A stretch of 64,000 nucleotides of DNA, taken from assembly GCA_963798865.1 (NCBI GenBank), contig CAWCVZ010000005.1, positions 682,001-746,000 on the forward strand. Reading direction: 5' to 3'. Shown here piece by piece: positions 50,300 through 58,492 of the stretch. Source of the DNA: RBG-16-34-14 sp963798865 (GTDB taxonomy: Bacteria; Bacteroidota; Ignavibacteria; Ignavibacteriales; Ignavibacteriaceae). Within the stretch, counting starts at the first letter, position 1; each line of letters starts with the position of its first letter. The notes under the pieces were generated by a model. The model worked only from the letters and a program-made list of their open reading frames with translations. It had not been told where the DNA came from and searched no databases. A program made the position numbers and the translations under genes.

Positions 50300-51595
50300 A
50301 TGACAACAATAATTGATATACTCGCAAGAGAAATTTTAGATTCCAGAGGTAATCCCACACTTGAAGTTGAAGTTGAACTTGAAAGCGGAGTTATTGGAAG
50401 AGCAGCAGTACCAAGCGGAGCTTCAACCGGTGAACATGAGGCAGTAGAATTAAGAGATGGAGATAAAGCCCGTTACTCCGGTAAAGGAGTTCTTAAAGCT
50501 GTTGAGAATGTAAATGAAAAAATATGCAGTGAATTATTTGAACTTGATGCAGCTGACCAGGCTGGTATTGATTCTTTAATGATTGAACTTGATGGGACAA
50601 AAAATAAAAGTAACCTTGGTGCAAATGCTATACTTGGAGTTTCACTTGCCTGTGCAAAAGCTGTTGCCGAGACTTTGGGAATTCCTCTTTACCGTTATAT
50701 CGGGGGAGTTAATGCAAAAACACTTCCTGTCCCAATGATGAATATTCTTAATGGTGGAAAGCACGCTGATAATAACGTGGACTTTCAGGAATTTATGATT
50801 ATGCCGGTCGGGGCACCTAATTTTGCTGAAGCTTTAAGAATGGGAGCAGAAACTTTTCATGCTCTAAAATCTGTTTTAAGCAAGAAAGGTTATAACACTG
50901 CCGTTGGAGATGAAGGAGGATTTGCACCAAATTTAAAATCAAATGAGGAAGCTATTGAAGTTATCCTCGAAGCAATAAATAAAGCCGGATTTAAAGTTGG
51001 TACTGAAATAACAATAGCTTTGGATCCTGCGGCGAGTGAATTTTATCTTAAAGAAAAAGACTCTTATCATTTATTCAAATCGGATCCTAATAATATAATA
51101 TCTAAAGAAAAGATGGTTGATTATTGGGTGAAGTGGGCGAATCAATACCCTATCGTTTCAATCGAGGATGGTTTGGCTGAAGATGATTGGGAAGGCTGGC
51201 AGCTATTTACTGAAAAAGCAGGAAATAAAATTCAGCTTGTCGGAGATGATCTGTTTGTTACAAATACTGAAAGACTTGAAGAAGGAATTGAAAAAGGTAT
51301 TGCAAATTCAATTCTTATAAAAGTAAATCAGATTGGCACACTGACTGAAACTCTGGATGCAATTGAGATGGCAAAGAAAGCCGGCTATACAAACGTAATC
51401 AGTCACCGATCCGGTGAAACCGAGGACACAACAATTGCAGATATTGCAGTAGCAACTAATGCAGGGCAAATAAAAACAGGTTCACTTTCAAGGACAGATA
51501 GAATAGCAAAATACAACCAGCTTTTAAGAATTGAAGAAGAACTTGATGCAACAGCAGTGTTCCCCGGTATTTCTGCAGTAAATTATAATGGTTGA
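50300..51595 (+). CDS. eno: Enolase
   Basis: Enolase converts 2-phosphoglycerate to phosphoenolpyruvate. The 431 residues are full length. Visible: A-R-E-I-L-D-S-R-G-N-P-T (about 9-20), the S-G-A-S-T-G-E-H-E-A loop (about 40-49), G-D-E-G-G-F-A-P near 203-210, magnesium ligands in A-L-D-P-A-A-S, S-I-E-D-G-L-A-E-D-D-W and V-G-D-D-L-F-V-T-N, and the signature I-L-I-K-V-N-Q-I-G-T-L-T-E-T near 337-350. An AGGAAAA site precedes the ATG. A strong terminator follows, so it is its own unit after zwf-pgl-pgi or the last gene of it. Confidence 0.97.
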   Translation: MTTIIDILAREILDSRGNPTLEVEVELESGVIGRAAVPSGASTGEHEAVELRDGDKARYSGKGVLKAVENVNEKICSELFELDAADQAGIDSLMIELDGTKNKSNLGANAILGVSLACAKAVAETLGIPLYRYIGGVNAKTLPVPMMNILNGGKHADNNVDFQEFMIMPVGAPNFAEALRMGAETFHALKSVLSKKGYNTAVGDEGGFAPNLKSNEEAIEVILEAINKAGFKVGTEITIALDPAASEFYLKEKDSYHLFKSDPNNIISKEKMVDYWVKWANQYPIVSIEDGLAEDDWEGWQLFTEKAGNKIQLVGDDLFVTNTERLEEGIEKGIANSILIKVNQIGTLTETLDAIEMAKKAGYTNVISHRSGETEDTTIADIAVATNAGQIKTGSLSRTDRIAKYNQLLRIEEELDATAVFPGISAVNYNG

Positions 51596-51622
51596 TCTGC
51601 TAAACTTCTTCCTCTAAACTTT

Positions 51623-51655
51623 AACAAACCCGGTTTCTTATTCCCGGGTTTGTTT
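51623..51655 (+). terminator. Intrinsic terminator after enolase
   Basis: A stem of about 11 bp (AACAAACCCGG / CCGGGTTTGTT) with a T-rich loop is followed by a short T run, 28 bases past the eno stop. Confidence 0.85.
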
Positions 51656-51693
51656 ATCTATGTTTATTAAATAATTCAAAAATAATTTTTTAA

Positions 51694-52593
51694 ATGCTGA
51701 ACTATATTGGTGAAATATGTGCTGTCGCAACTGCTTTTTGCTGGGCTATTACATCTTATTCGTTTACAAATGTAACCAGGAAAATAGGATCTGTCCAGGT
51801 TAATATTGATCGGATGATACTTGCCAGTATTTTGCTGATGATACTTATTCTTGTCTCCGGCATTAGTATGGATTTAAATCTAAAACAGATTTTAAACCTT
51901 ATTATTAGTGCAATACTTGGTTTGGTTTGGGGTGATTCATTTCTCTTTAAATCTTTTCAGCTTATTGGAGCAAGACTTGGTATGATAATAATGGCACTTG
52001 TACCTGTACTAAGTACAATTCTTGCTTTTTTCTTTTTGAACGAACTTATCTCTTTGCTTGGAATGGTCGGAATGATTTTAACAATAACAGGTATTATTGT
52101 AGTTGTAGTGGAACAAAGACAAAGAGATGGAAGTAGTTTCTCACTGAACAGCAAAGGAATTTTTTATGGAATGATTGGTGCACTTGGTCAGGCAAGCGGA
52201 TTAATATTTGCAAAGTTTGCTTTCCAGGCAGGTAACCTTAATGGATTTTCAGCAAGTTTTATAAGACTATTTTTCGCATCAATTATAATTCTTCCATTAG
52301 CATTAGCATTTCGCAGATATAAAAGTCCGTATCATTTATATTCAAATAATAAAAGCAGCATTAAGATTATGTTGATCGGAACTATTTTTGGACCGGTACT
52401 TGGAATTACATTAAGTCTTGTTGCAATAGAATATGCAAAAATCGGGATTGCCTCAACTTTAATGGCAACCATACCCATTATAATGCTGCCGATTTCCAAA
52501 TTTTATTTTAAAGAAGAGCTTGGCTGGAAAGCAGTGCTTGGAGCTGTAATTGCTGTTGCAGGTGCGGCAATAATCTTTATGCGAGAACATTAA
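51694..52593 (+). CDS. EamA/DMT-superfamily membrane transporter
   Basis: This 299-residue hydrophobic protein has about ten predicted membrane spans and a two-fold EamA repeat: A-T-A-F-C-W-A-I-T-S-Y near residue 10 and again G-M-I-G-A-L-G-Q-A-S-G near 155, each repeat ending with a conserved E-x-x-x-x-x-G-x-x-L/I pattern. DMT transporters export or import metabolites such as amino acids or nucleotides; the substrate cannot be told. Its stop overlaps the convergent macro-domain gene by four bases. Confidence 0.85.
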   Translation: MLNYIGEICAVATAFCWAITSYSFTNVTRKIGSVQVNIDRMILASILLMILILVSGISMDLNLKQILNLIISAILGLVWGDSFLFKSFQLIGARLGMIIMALVPVLSTILAFFFLNELISLLGMVGMILTITGIIVVVVEQRQRDGSSFSLNSKGIFYGMIGALGQASGLIFAKFAFQAGNLNGFSASFIRLFFASIIILPLALAFRRYKSPYHLYSNNKSSIKIMLIGTIFGPVLGITLSLVAIEYAKIGIASTLMATIPIIMLPISKFYFKEELGWKAVLGAVIAVAGAAIIFMREH

Positions 52594-53099
52594 TCTTCCT
52601 TTAAATTCTCTTTATAAATTTCATAAGTATGATCATCAAAACAAACAAAAATTACTTTTTCCAATAAAGGATTTTTTTCAACAATTTTTTTTACCTCTTT
52701 AACTGCAATTTTTGCTGCTCTTTCAACGGGGAATCTATAAACACCGGTGCTGATAGATGGGAAAGCTATTGTCTTAATATTTTTTTCAACTGCAATCTTT
52801 AAAGAATTTTTATAGCAATTTGCCAGCAATTTTTCTTCATTATTTTTTCCGCCGTTCCAAATTGGACCTACTGTGTGAATTATATATTTTGCCGGTAATC
52901 TGAAGCCAGGAGAAATTTTTGCTTCACCGGTTTTGCAGCCGCCAAGTTTTTTATTGTGTTCAAGAAGTTCCGGGCCTGCAGCTCTGTGAATTGCCCCATC
53001 AACTCCGCCTCCTCCAAGTAATGATGTATTAGCTGCATTTACAATTGCATCAACATTCAACTTTGTTATATCTCCCTTGCGAATTTCAATTCTATGCAT
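52590..53099 (-). CDS. Macro-domain ADP-ribose/O-acetyl-ADP-ribose hydrolase-like protein
   Basis: This 169-residue single macro domain resembles E. coli YmdB and human MacroD. Motifs: I-V-N-A-A-N-T-S-L-L-G-G-G-G-V-D-G-A-I-H near 20-39 (ribose and catalytic loop), G-E-A-K-I-S-P-G-F-R-L, and F-P-S-I-S-T-G-V-Y-R-F-P near 113-124 (diphosphate loop). It binds ADP-ribose and likely removes it from protein or hydrolyses O-acetyl-ADP-ribose. No ADP-ribosyltransferase or sirtuin is adjacent, so the substrate source is elsewhere. It is divergent from the RRM gene. Confidence 0.92.
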   Translation of the reverse strand: MHRIEIRKGDITKLNVDAIVNAANTSLLGGGGVDGAIHRAAGPELLEHNKKLGGCKTGEAKISPGFRLPAKYIIHTVGPIWNGGKNNEEKLLANCYKNSLKIAVEKNIKTIAFPSISTGVYRFPVERAAKIAVKEVKKIVEKNPLLEKVIFVCFDDHTYEIYKENLKED

Positions 53100-53271
53100 T
53101 TATTCCTCACATAATAATAAAAATTGGAGTATTTGTTTTGTAAATCTGCGAATATTTTTATAGAAATTCGATATTTTAATTATATATTTATAGTCGAATC
53201 ACCCTTATTTTGCAGGGGATTTTTTCAAAAAATCATTAGGTAAATCCAAATATTGTTTGTATTTTTACATG

Positions 53272-53293
53272 CCGGCATTAAGCCGGATTTTTT
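53272..53293 (+). promoter_or_regulatory. Leader hairpin with T run upstream of the RRM gene, possible attenuator
   Basis: CCGGC (53272-53276), loop ATTAA, GCCGG (53282-53286) followed by ATTTTTT. It has the form of an intrinsic terminator but stands 24 bases before the start codon of the RRM gene. The neighbour upstream runs the other way, so it can only act on the RRM transcript. A 5' leader attenuator or mRNA-stability hairpin is inferred. Confidence 0.5.
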
Positions 53294-53317
53294 ATCTATT
53301 TTTTTAGAGGTTCTTTA

Positions 53318-53569
53318 GTGAGTACTAAATTATTTGTGGGATCTCTCCCATGGTCTGTAGATGACAAAACATTACAAACTGCTTTTGAGGAACACGGTAC
53401 AGTAGTTTCTGCAAAAGTTGTAAAAGATCGCGATACTGGTAGATCCAGAGGTTTTGGTTTTGTTGAAATGGAGAATTCTACAGATGCCAAAAATGCAATC
53501 AATGCATTGAATAATTCGGAATTAAAAGGAAGAAATATAATAGTTAATGAAGCTAAACCACGCAGCTAA
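53318..53569 (+). CDS. Small RNA-binding protein with one RRM domain
   Basis: This 83-residue protein is a single RNA recognition motif: RNP2 L-F-V-G-S-L at 5-10 and RNP1 R-G-F-G-F-V-E-M at 44-51, with the aromatic positions of RNP1 present and the last one Met instead of Phe/Tyr. Bacterial RRM proteins of this kind (as in cyanobacteria and Bacteroidetes) are often cold-induced. The usual glycine-rich tail is missing; it ends I-I-V-N-E-A-K-P-R-S. The GTG start is chosen because AGAGG lies seven bases before it and S-T-K-L-F-V is the proper beginning. Confidence 0.92.
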   Translation: MSTKLFVGSLPWSVDDKTLQTAFEEHGTVVSAKVVKDRDTGRSRGFGFVEMENSTDAKNAINALNNSELKGRNIIVNEAKPRS

Positions 53570-53595
53570 TATTTTCCAAATTTGATTTCCGTAGA

Positions 53596-53618
53596 AAAGG
53601 GCGTCTGAAGGCGCCTTT
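53596..53618 (+). terminator. Probable terminator after the RRM gene
   Basis: AAAG-(G)-GCG pairs with CGC-CTTT, a 7-bp stem with one bulge, followed by GTTATTTT. It lies 26 bases past the RRM stop. Confidence 0.5.
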
Positions 53619-53680
53619 GTTATTTTAAAATTTCTTATACAATTTTAATTATTTTCAAATTGAATTTATTTGAGTTTATA

Positions 53681-54958
53681 ATGAAAAAATTAGTGTTACT
53701 TTTAAGCTTTTCCTTATGTGCTGCAGAATTAATATTTGCCCAGAATAATGATGAAAGCTGGAAACTTTATTCGGATACTACCGTTGCAAGAATAGATATT
53801 TATATTAATCCGGCCTCACTTGATTGGATTTATAACCATGTTCAAAGCGATTCTGAACATTCTGCTTCTATGCATTATAAAAACAGTTTTATTGATGAAA
53901 CTGTTGATTCAATCGGGTTCAGACTAAGAGGAAACACTTCGAGAGATTCACAAAAGAAATCATTTAAAGTCTCATTCAATACTTTTATAAGTGGCAGAGA
54001 ATTTTATGGTGTTGACAAACTGGATTTGAACGGTGAGCACAATGATCCCTCTATTATACGAAGCAAACTTTGCTGGGATCTTTACAATGATATGGGGATA
54101 ACCGCAAGCAGGGCAATTCATACTGAAGTTTATATAAACGGCCAGTATTATGGATTGTATATTTCTGTAGAACATGTGGATGATGAATTCCTTGATAAAA
54201 ATTTTGATGATGCTTCCGGAAATCTGTGGAAATGTTTATATCCTGCTGACCTTACTTACCTGGGAGATGACCCAACATTATATCAGCTTATAATTGGCGG
54301 ACGCCCTGTTTATGAATTGACCACAAATGAAAATGCAAATGATTATTACAAGCTTGCAAGACTTATAAGAATTATTAATAACACACCGGGTACCTTTTTC
54401 CCGGATTCACTCGAAAAAGTTTTAGCCGTTCCCGAAGTTTTAAAATCTTTTGCAATGGACATTCTTGTAGCAAGCTGGGATGATTACTGGTCTTTAATGA
54501 ATAATTTTTATTTATATCATAATCCTTCGGAGGATAAGTTTCATTGGATACCTTATGATTATGATAATACTTTTGGAATTGATTGGTTTGATATAGACTG
54601 GGTAAATGCAAATCCGTATAACTTCCCAAGAGTTGCTGCAGGGGCGAGACCACTGGCAACAAGATTAATGGCAAATGATCAATACCGCAACCTTTATACT
54701 CATTTTATTGAATTCTACAAAGAGAAAGTTTTTAAATTAAACATTTGGGAAAACCGGATAGATAGTATAAAAAATCTCATTACTCCTTATGTGCAGGCAG
54801 ATACTTTTCGGACAAAGGATTATGGATTTACGATGAACGATTTTAATCAATCTTTTTCTGCTTCGGGATATTCAAACCAACACGTTAAAAAAGGTTTGAA
54901 GCAATACGTTAATGAACGTTATAATAGTTTGTCTGCCCAGCTCAAGCTATATTCCTAA
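53681..54958 (+). CDS. CotH-family protein, N-terminal kinase-like part (first of two frameshifts follows)
   Basis: A signal peptide (to I-F-A-Q) precedes a CotH kinase-fold domain with the family's features: F-R-L-R-G-N-T-S-R, D-K-L-D-L-N-G-E-H-N-D-P-S-I-I-R-S-K-L, V-Y-I-N-G-Q-Y-Y-G-L-Y-I-S-V-E, and the metal-site P-Y-D-Y-D-N-T-F-G. CotH proteins are secreted pseudo- or true kinases seen in spore coats and on surfaces; the bacterial substrate here is unknown. ATG 53681 is preferred over a TTG at 53660 because it begins a standard signal peptide. An extra A near 54944 breaks the frame after L-S-A-Q-L. Confidence 0.85.
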   Translation: MKKLVLLLSFSLCAAELIFAQNNDESWKLYSDTTVARIDIYINPASLDWIYNHVQSDSEHSASMHYKNSFIDETVDSIGFRLRGNTSRDSQKKSFKVSFNTFISGREFYGVDKLDLNGEHNDPSIIRSKLCWDLYNDMGITASRAIHTEVYINGQYYGLYISVEHVDDEFLDKNFDDASGNLWKCLYPADLTYLGDDPTLYQLIIGGRPVYELTTNENANDYYKLARLIRIINNTPGTFFPDSLEKVLAVPEVLKSFAMDILVASWDDYWSLMNNFYLYHNPSEDKFHWIPYDYDNTFGIDWFDIDWVNANPYNFPRVAAGARPLATRLMANDQYRNLYTHFIEFYKEKVFKLNIWENRIDSIKNLITPYVQADTFRTKDYGFTMNDFNQSFSASGYSNQHVKKGLKQYVNERYNSLSAQLKLYS

Positions 54959-55226
54959 TGCATTACCAATTGTTTATGATATTAAATGGTCTCCCAAAAT
55001 TCCTGCTGCAGATGATTCTGTTCATTTAACTGTGTCAGCCTTTAGTCATGAAATTTTGAATGAAGTTTCAATTCAGTTTACTCCAGATGGTTCAGGTACA
55101 GCAGAAGTTTATCCAATGACTTTTCATCCTATCAGCCAAACAAAAATTGTTGAAGAAGCTGACAGATGGGTTGGTGTAATTCCTCCGATTGGAGCAGGAA
55201 ATTCGGGTCATTTAAAATTCTTGTAA
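54945..55226 (+). CDS. CotH-family protein, middle part in second frame
   Basis: The frame reads S-Y-I-P-N-A-L-P-I-V-Y-D-I-K-W-S-P, then an immunoglobulin-like segment (V-H-L-T-V-S-A-F-S, V-S-I-Q-F-T-P-D-G-S-G) and ends P-P-I-G-A-G-N-S-G. It joins the N-terminal part after removal of one A (about 54944) and the next part after adding one G to GGG at 55205-55207. It is not a separate gene. Confidence 0.78.
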   Translation, partial: SYIPNALPIVYDIKWSPKIPAADDSVHLTVSAFSHEILNEVSIQFTPDGSGTAEVYPMTFHPISQTKIVEEADRWVGVIPPIGAGNSGHLKFL

Positions 55227-56017
55227 AAGATATAAACCAGAATTTCGTGCTTTATCCTCGCGATAAATCTATATTTATTAACTCTCCTATTATAGTAACC
55301 GGCAACCTCGTTATAAATGAATTCTGTGCAGATAATGATAATGTAATTGCGGATAGCGCCGGAGATTATGACGATTGGATTGAAATTTTTAATCCAACAA
55401 CGGAGAGTGTTTCATTAAGTGGAATGTATTTAACAGATAAACCAAACAACTTAACCAAATGGCAGTTCCCAGAAAACATTAATATTGCAGCCGGAGAATA
55501 TCTTCTTATCTGGTGCGATGAACAACAGGAACAGGGTCCCCTTCATACAAATTTTGCTTTAAGCGCAAATGGAGAATTTATTGGTTTAACTTCTTCAGAT
55601 GGGATTACTGTTATAGATTCAATTACTTTTGGTCCTCAAACAACTGATATCTCTTATGGCCGTTTTCCGGATGCCTCATTAAACTGGCAATTATTTAATC
55701 AGCCAACACCTGGTACATCAAACAATCCTACGGGTGTTAAAGAAAATTCTGTCCCATTAAATTTTGAACTGACAGCTTATCCGAATCCTTTTAACCCTTC
55801 AACTAAAATTAGATTTGTAATTCCGCAGTCTTCATTTGTGAGCTTAAAAGTTTATAATATTCTTGGCAAGGAAATACAAACACTCGTTAATGAGGAAAAA
55901 TCCGTTGGCTCATACGAGGTTGAGTTCAAAGCATTAAATTTATCCAGCGGCGTTTATTTTTACAGAATTGATGCAGGAAGATACTCTGTTGTTAAAAAGC
56001 TTCTATTATTAAAGTGA
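55208..56017 (+). CDS. CotH-family protein, C-terminal part: lamin-tail domain and T9SS sorting domain
   Basis: The third frame begins S-F-K-I-L-V-K-D-I-N-Q-N. It contains a lamin-tail-like domain (V-I-N-E-F-C-A-D-N-D, D-D-W-I-E-I-F-N-P, G-M-Y-L-T-D) near nucleotides 55310-55680 and closes with a type IX sorting domain (A-Y-P-N-P-F-N-P-S-T to K-K-L-L-L-L-K). CotH plus lamin-tail plus sorting domain is a common plan for one surface protein, so 53681-56017 should be read as one gene of about 780 residues with two single-base lesions. Confidence 0.82.
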   Translation, partial: SFKILVKDINQNFVLYPRDKSIFINSPIIVTGNLVINEFCADNDNVIADSAGDYDDWIEIFNPTTESVSLSGMYLTDKPNNLTKWQFPENINIAAGEYLLIWCDEQQEQGPLHTNFALSANGEFIGLTSSDGITVIDSITFGPQTTDISYGRFPDASLNWQLFNQPTPGTSNNPTGVKENSVPLNFELTAYPNPFNPSTKIRFVIPQSSFVSLKVYNILGKEIQTLVNEEKSVGSYEVEFKALNLSSGVYFYRIDAGRYSVVKKLLLLK

Positions 56018-56298
56018 TTACCTTTTAATTTCTTTTTGAAACTTAATTTTGGGGTTTAAATTATTATTTGAATAAATAATAAAATTCAATAAATTAAATC
56101 CACTCTCGCAGAACCCAACTAAAAATAATAGTTAGATGAACAGGTTTGGATTAATCTGAATTTGGGTTTAAAGTTTACAGTACCCGTGAAAATTCAATTC
56201 GTTGAAAAATAAGTTTTCATTCTTGAAAGTTTTTAAGCTCTTTTAGAACTAATAGCTGTAGGTAATTTCCTAAAGATAAATTTTTAACGGAGGAGTAT

Positions 56299-58482
56299 AT
56301 GAAAGCTTACACATTTTTCATTCTGGTGATATTCTTCTCGACCAAATCCTTTTCTCAATTGGAATACTTAGGTCCTGAGGGAGGTTATGTACAATGTCTT
56401 GCACAGGATAATAACGGAAAAATACTTGCGGGTTTACGGTATGGAGGGATTTATGCCTCATCGGATATGGGTGAAAACTGGACTCAGATTTTTTTTGGTT
56501 ATAGGAACCTTGATGTAAGGTCTTTGGCTGTAAATTCGAGCAATCATTATTTTGCCGGAACAGATGCCGGTGGTTTCTTCAGATCAACAAACGAGGGCGT
56601 AAGCTGGGAAAAATTAAACAATCTTATTTCGTCTTTAACTATCCGCTCATTACTTATCTTACCAAACGGTGATATTTTTGCTGCCACATTTACAGGACTA
56701 TATAAATCAACGGATAATGGAAACACTTTCTTTTCTGCCTCAAATGGGATAACAACTTCCGGTATATCTTCGCTGGGATTTTCGGGAACTTATTTATTAG
56801 CAGGAACAGATTATACTGGAATATTTCGATCGGACGACAATGGGGCAAATTGGCAGCCGGTTAATAATGGAATTAATTTTAGTAATAGAACCGTTGAATC
56901 AATTGCGTTCTTTACTCCTTCAAGCAGCAGCAATAATAAAATTGCAGGGCAATCACCATTTATTAGTCTGGGTGATAAAGTTTATAGTTCCGATGATTCA
57001 ACGAATCTTTGGACCGAGTATCCACAACCGCCCACGTATATTCGGACTATTAATATTAGAGCAAATGGAGATATTATTGGAGCTGGAGGGGGAATTATTT
57101 CTTTACCTTACAATGGAGCTGCCTGGAATATTGAAAACGCACCGGCTATTCCATTTGGATCTTTAATTGAAACTTCTTCAGGGATAATTGCAGGCCAATA
57201 TGGAAGAGGGGCTTATGTGTTGACAAATGGGGGACAGGACTGGGAACAAAAGGTCAATAATATGACTGGAACAACAATCAAAAAAATTGCTACACGAATA
57301 GGACTCTCTCTTGTGGCGACTGACGAAAGTGGTATTTTTTATAAACCAAATATAGGGTTTTCTGGATGGATTGATATTACTCATAATCTACCGCCGGGAT
57401 TTATTTATGATATTGCTATTAATCCTGTTACACAAAGTATTTTTGTTTCGCATCAGGATGGAACTTTCCGTTTAGTACTTAATGGCACACAGTGGGAAAA
57501 CCTTGGCTATATGTCTCATAGCATGTTCTTTAAATCAACTGGTTTAGGCTTTTGGGGATATGGAAATTCAGTACGATTATCAGATGATGATGGGACAACA
57601 TCTAATAATTTTTATGTCGGAGATATTCCGGATGTTCGTCAATTCGGTTTGCCAAATCCGGATCAAAGTGATAAAATGTTCCTTGCTGCAACTGATGAAT
57701 TCGGAAACCAGGGTGACGGTGTTTGGGAATCATCAAGTCCATATAATACGTGGACACGTGATGGACTTGCCGGATTACCTGTAACAAGTTTAGAATCAAT
57801 TGATTTGGGTGACTCTTTATCCGGTTGTCTTGGGCACCTTGCCGCAGGAACAAATAATGGAAAATTTTTTATGCGTGATGATAATGGACAATATACTGAA
57901 CACTCTGAGGGTTTGGTTCCAACATTTCACATAAAATCAATTGCATCTTTAAATATACCAAATAGCATTTTTCCAATAATTGAAATATCTCATGGCAATT
58001 TATCTTCCTTTAATCCAACAACATGTATGACTGAAGAATCATTGGTTATTCCACAAGATGTTTTAGTTGAATGCATAAATGGAGAGTATTTAGCAAATTT
58101 TAAATCAAAATTAAAAAAAGGTAATGAAGAAGCATATTTATATTATGGAACAATTGGATGTGGTGTGTTAAGGAGAGATTTATTGACCGATGTAGAAAAT
58201 ATTTCTTCAGATATACCAAAAGATTTTTTCTTAGGGCAAAACTATCCAAACCCATTTAACCCTAGTACAACAATTCAGTTTTCAATTCCAGAACAATCAT
58301 CGGTCAAGTTAGAAGTGTTTAACACACTTGGAGAAAAAGTATCAACACTTGTATCAGAAGTAATGAATGCTGGAAGTTATAAGTATGATTGGAATGCAAT
58401 TAACCTTCCAAGCGGAATTTATTTATACAGGTTGGAAACAGTGTCATTTACAGAAAGCAAAAAAATGATGTTAATAAAATAA
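56299..58482 (+). CDS. Secreted beta-propeller (BNR/VPS10-like) protein with T9SS sorting domain
   Basis: This 727-residue protein has a signal peptide (to S-F-S-Q near 20). Repeated units are of the type Y-A-S-S-D-M-G-E-N-W-T, F-R-S-T-N-E-G-V-S-W and Y-K-S-T-D-N-G-N-T-F (Asp-box/BNR repeats, about every 40-45 residues), so one or two propellers are likely. The C-terminal sorting domain starts near 642 (N-Y-P-N-P-F-N-P-S-T) and ends K-K-M-M-L-I-K. No catalytic glycosidase residues are evident. It is the first of three similarly built genes spaced by 10 and 11 bases, preceded by AGGAG. The function is probably surface binding or structural (inference). Confidence 0.83.
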   Translation: MKAYTFFILVIFFSTKSFSQLEYLGPEGGYVQCLAQDNNGKILAGLRYGGIYASSDMGENWTQIFFGYRNLDVRSLAVNSSNHYFAGTDAGGFFRSTNEGVSWEKLNNLISSLTIRSLLILPNGDIFAATFTGLYKSTDNGNTFFSASNGITTSGISSLGFSGTYLLAGTDYTGIFRSDDNGANWQPVNNGINFSNRTVESIAFFTPSSSSNNKIAGQSPFISLGDKVYSSDDSTNLWTEYPQPPTYIRTINIRANGDIIGAGGGIISLPYNGAAWNIENAPAIPFGSLIETSSGIIAGQYGRGAYVLTNGGQDWEQKVNNMTGTTIKKIATRIGLSLVATDESGIFYKPNIGFSGWIDITHNLPPGFIYDIAINPVTQSIFVSHQDGTFRLVLNGTQWENLGYMSHSMFFKSTGLGFWGYGNSVRLSDDDGTTSNNFYVGDIPDVRQFGLPNPDQSDKMFLAATDEFGNQGDGVWESSSPYNTWTRDGLAGLPVTSLESIDLGDSLSGCLGHLAAGTNNGKFFMRDDNGQYTEHSEGLVPTFHIKSIASLNIPNSIFPIIEISHGNLSSFNPTTCMTEESLVIPQDVLVECINGEYLANFKSKLKKGNEEAYLYYGTIGCGVLRRDLLTDVENISSDIPKDFFLGQNYPNPFNPSTTIQFSIPEQSSVKLEVFNTLGEKVSTLVSEVMNAGSYKYDWNAINLPSGIYLYRLETVSFTESKKMMLIK

Positions 58483-58492
58483 AGGAGTTGTA

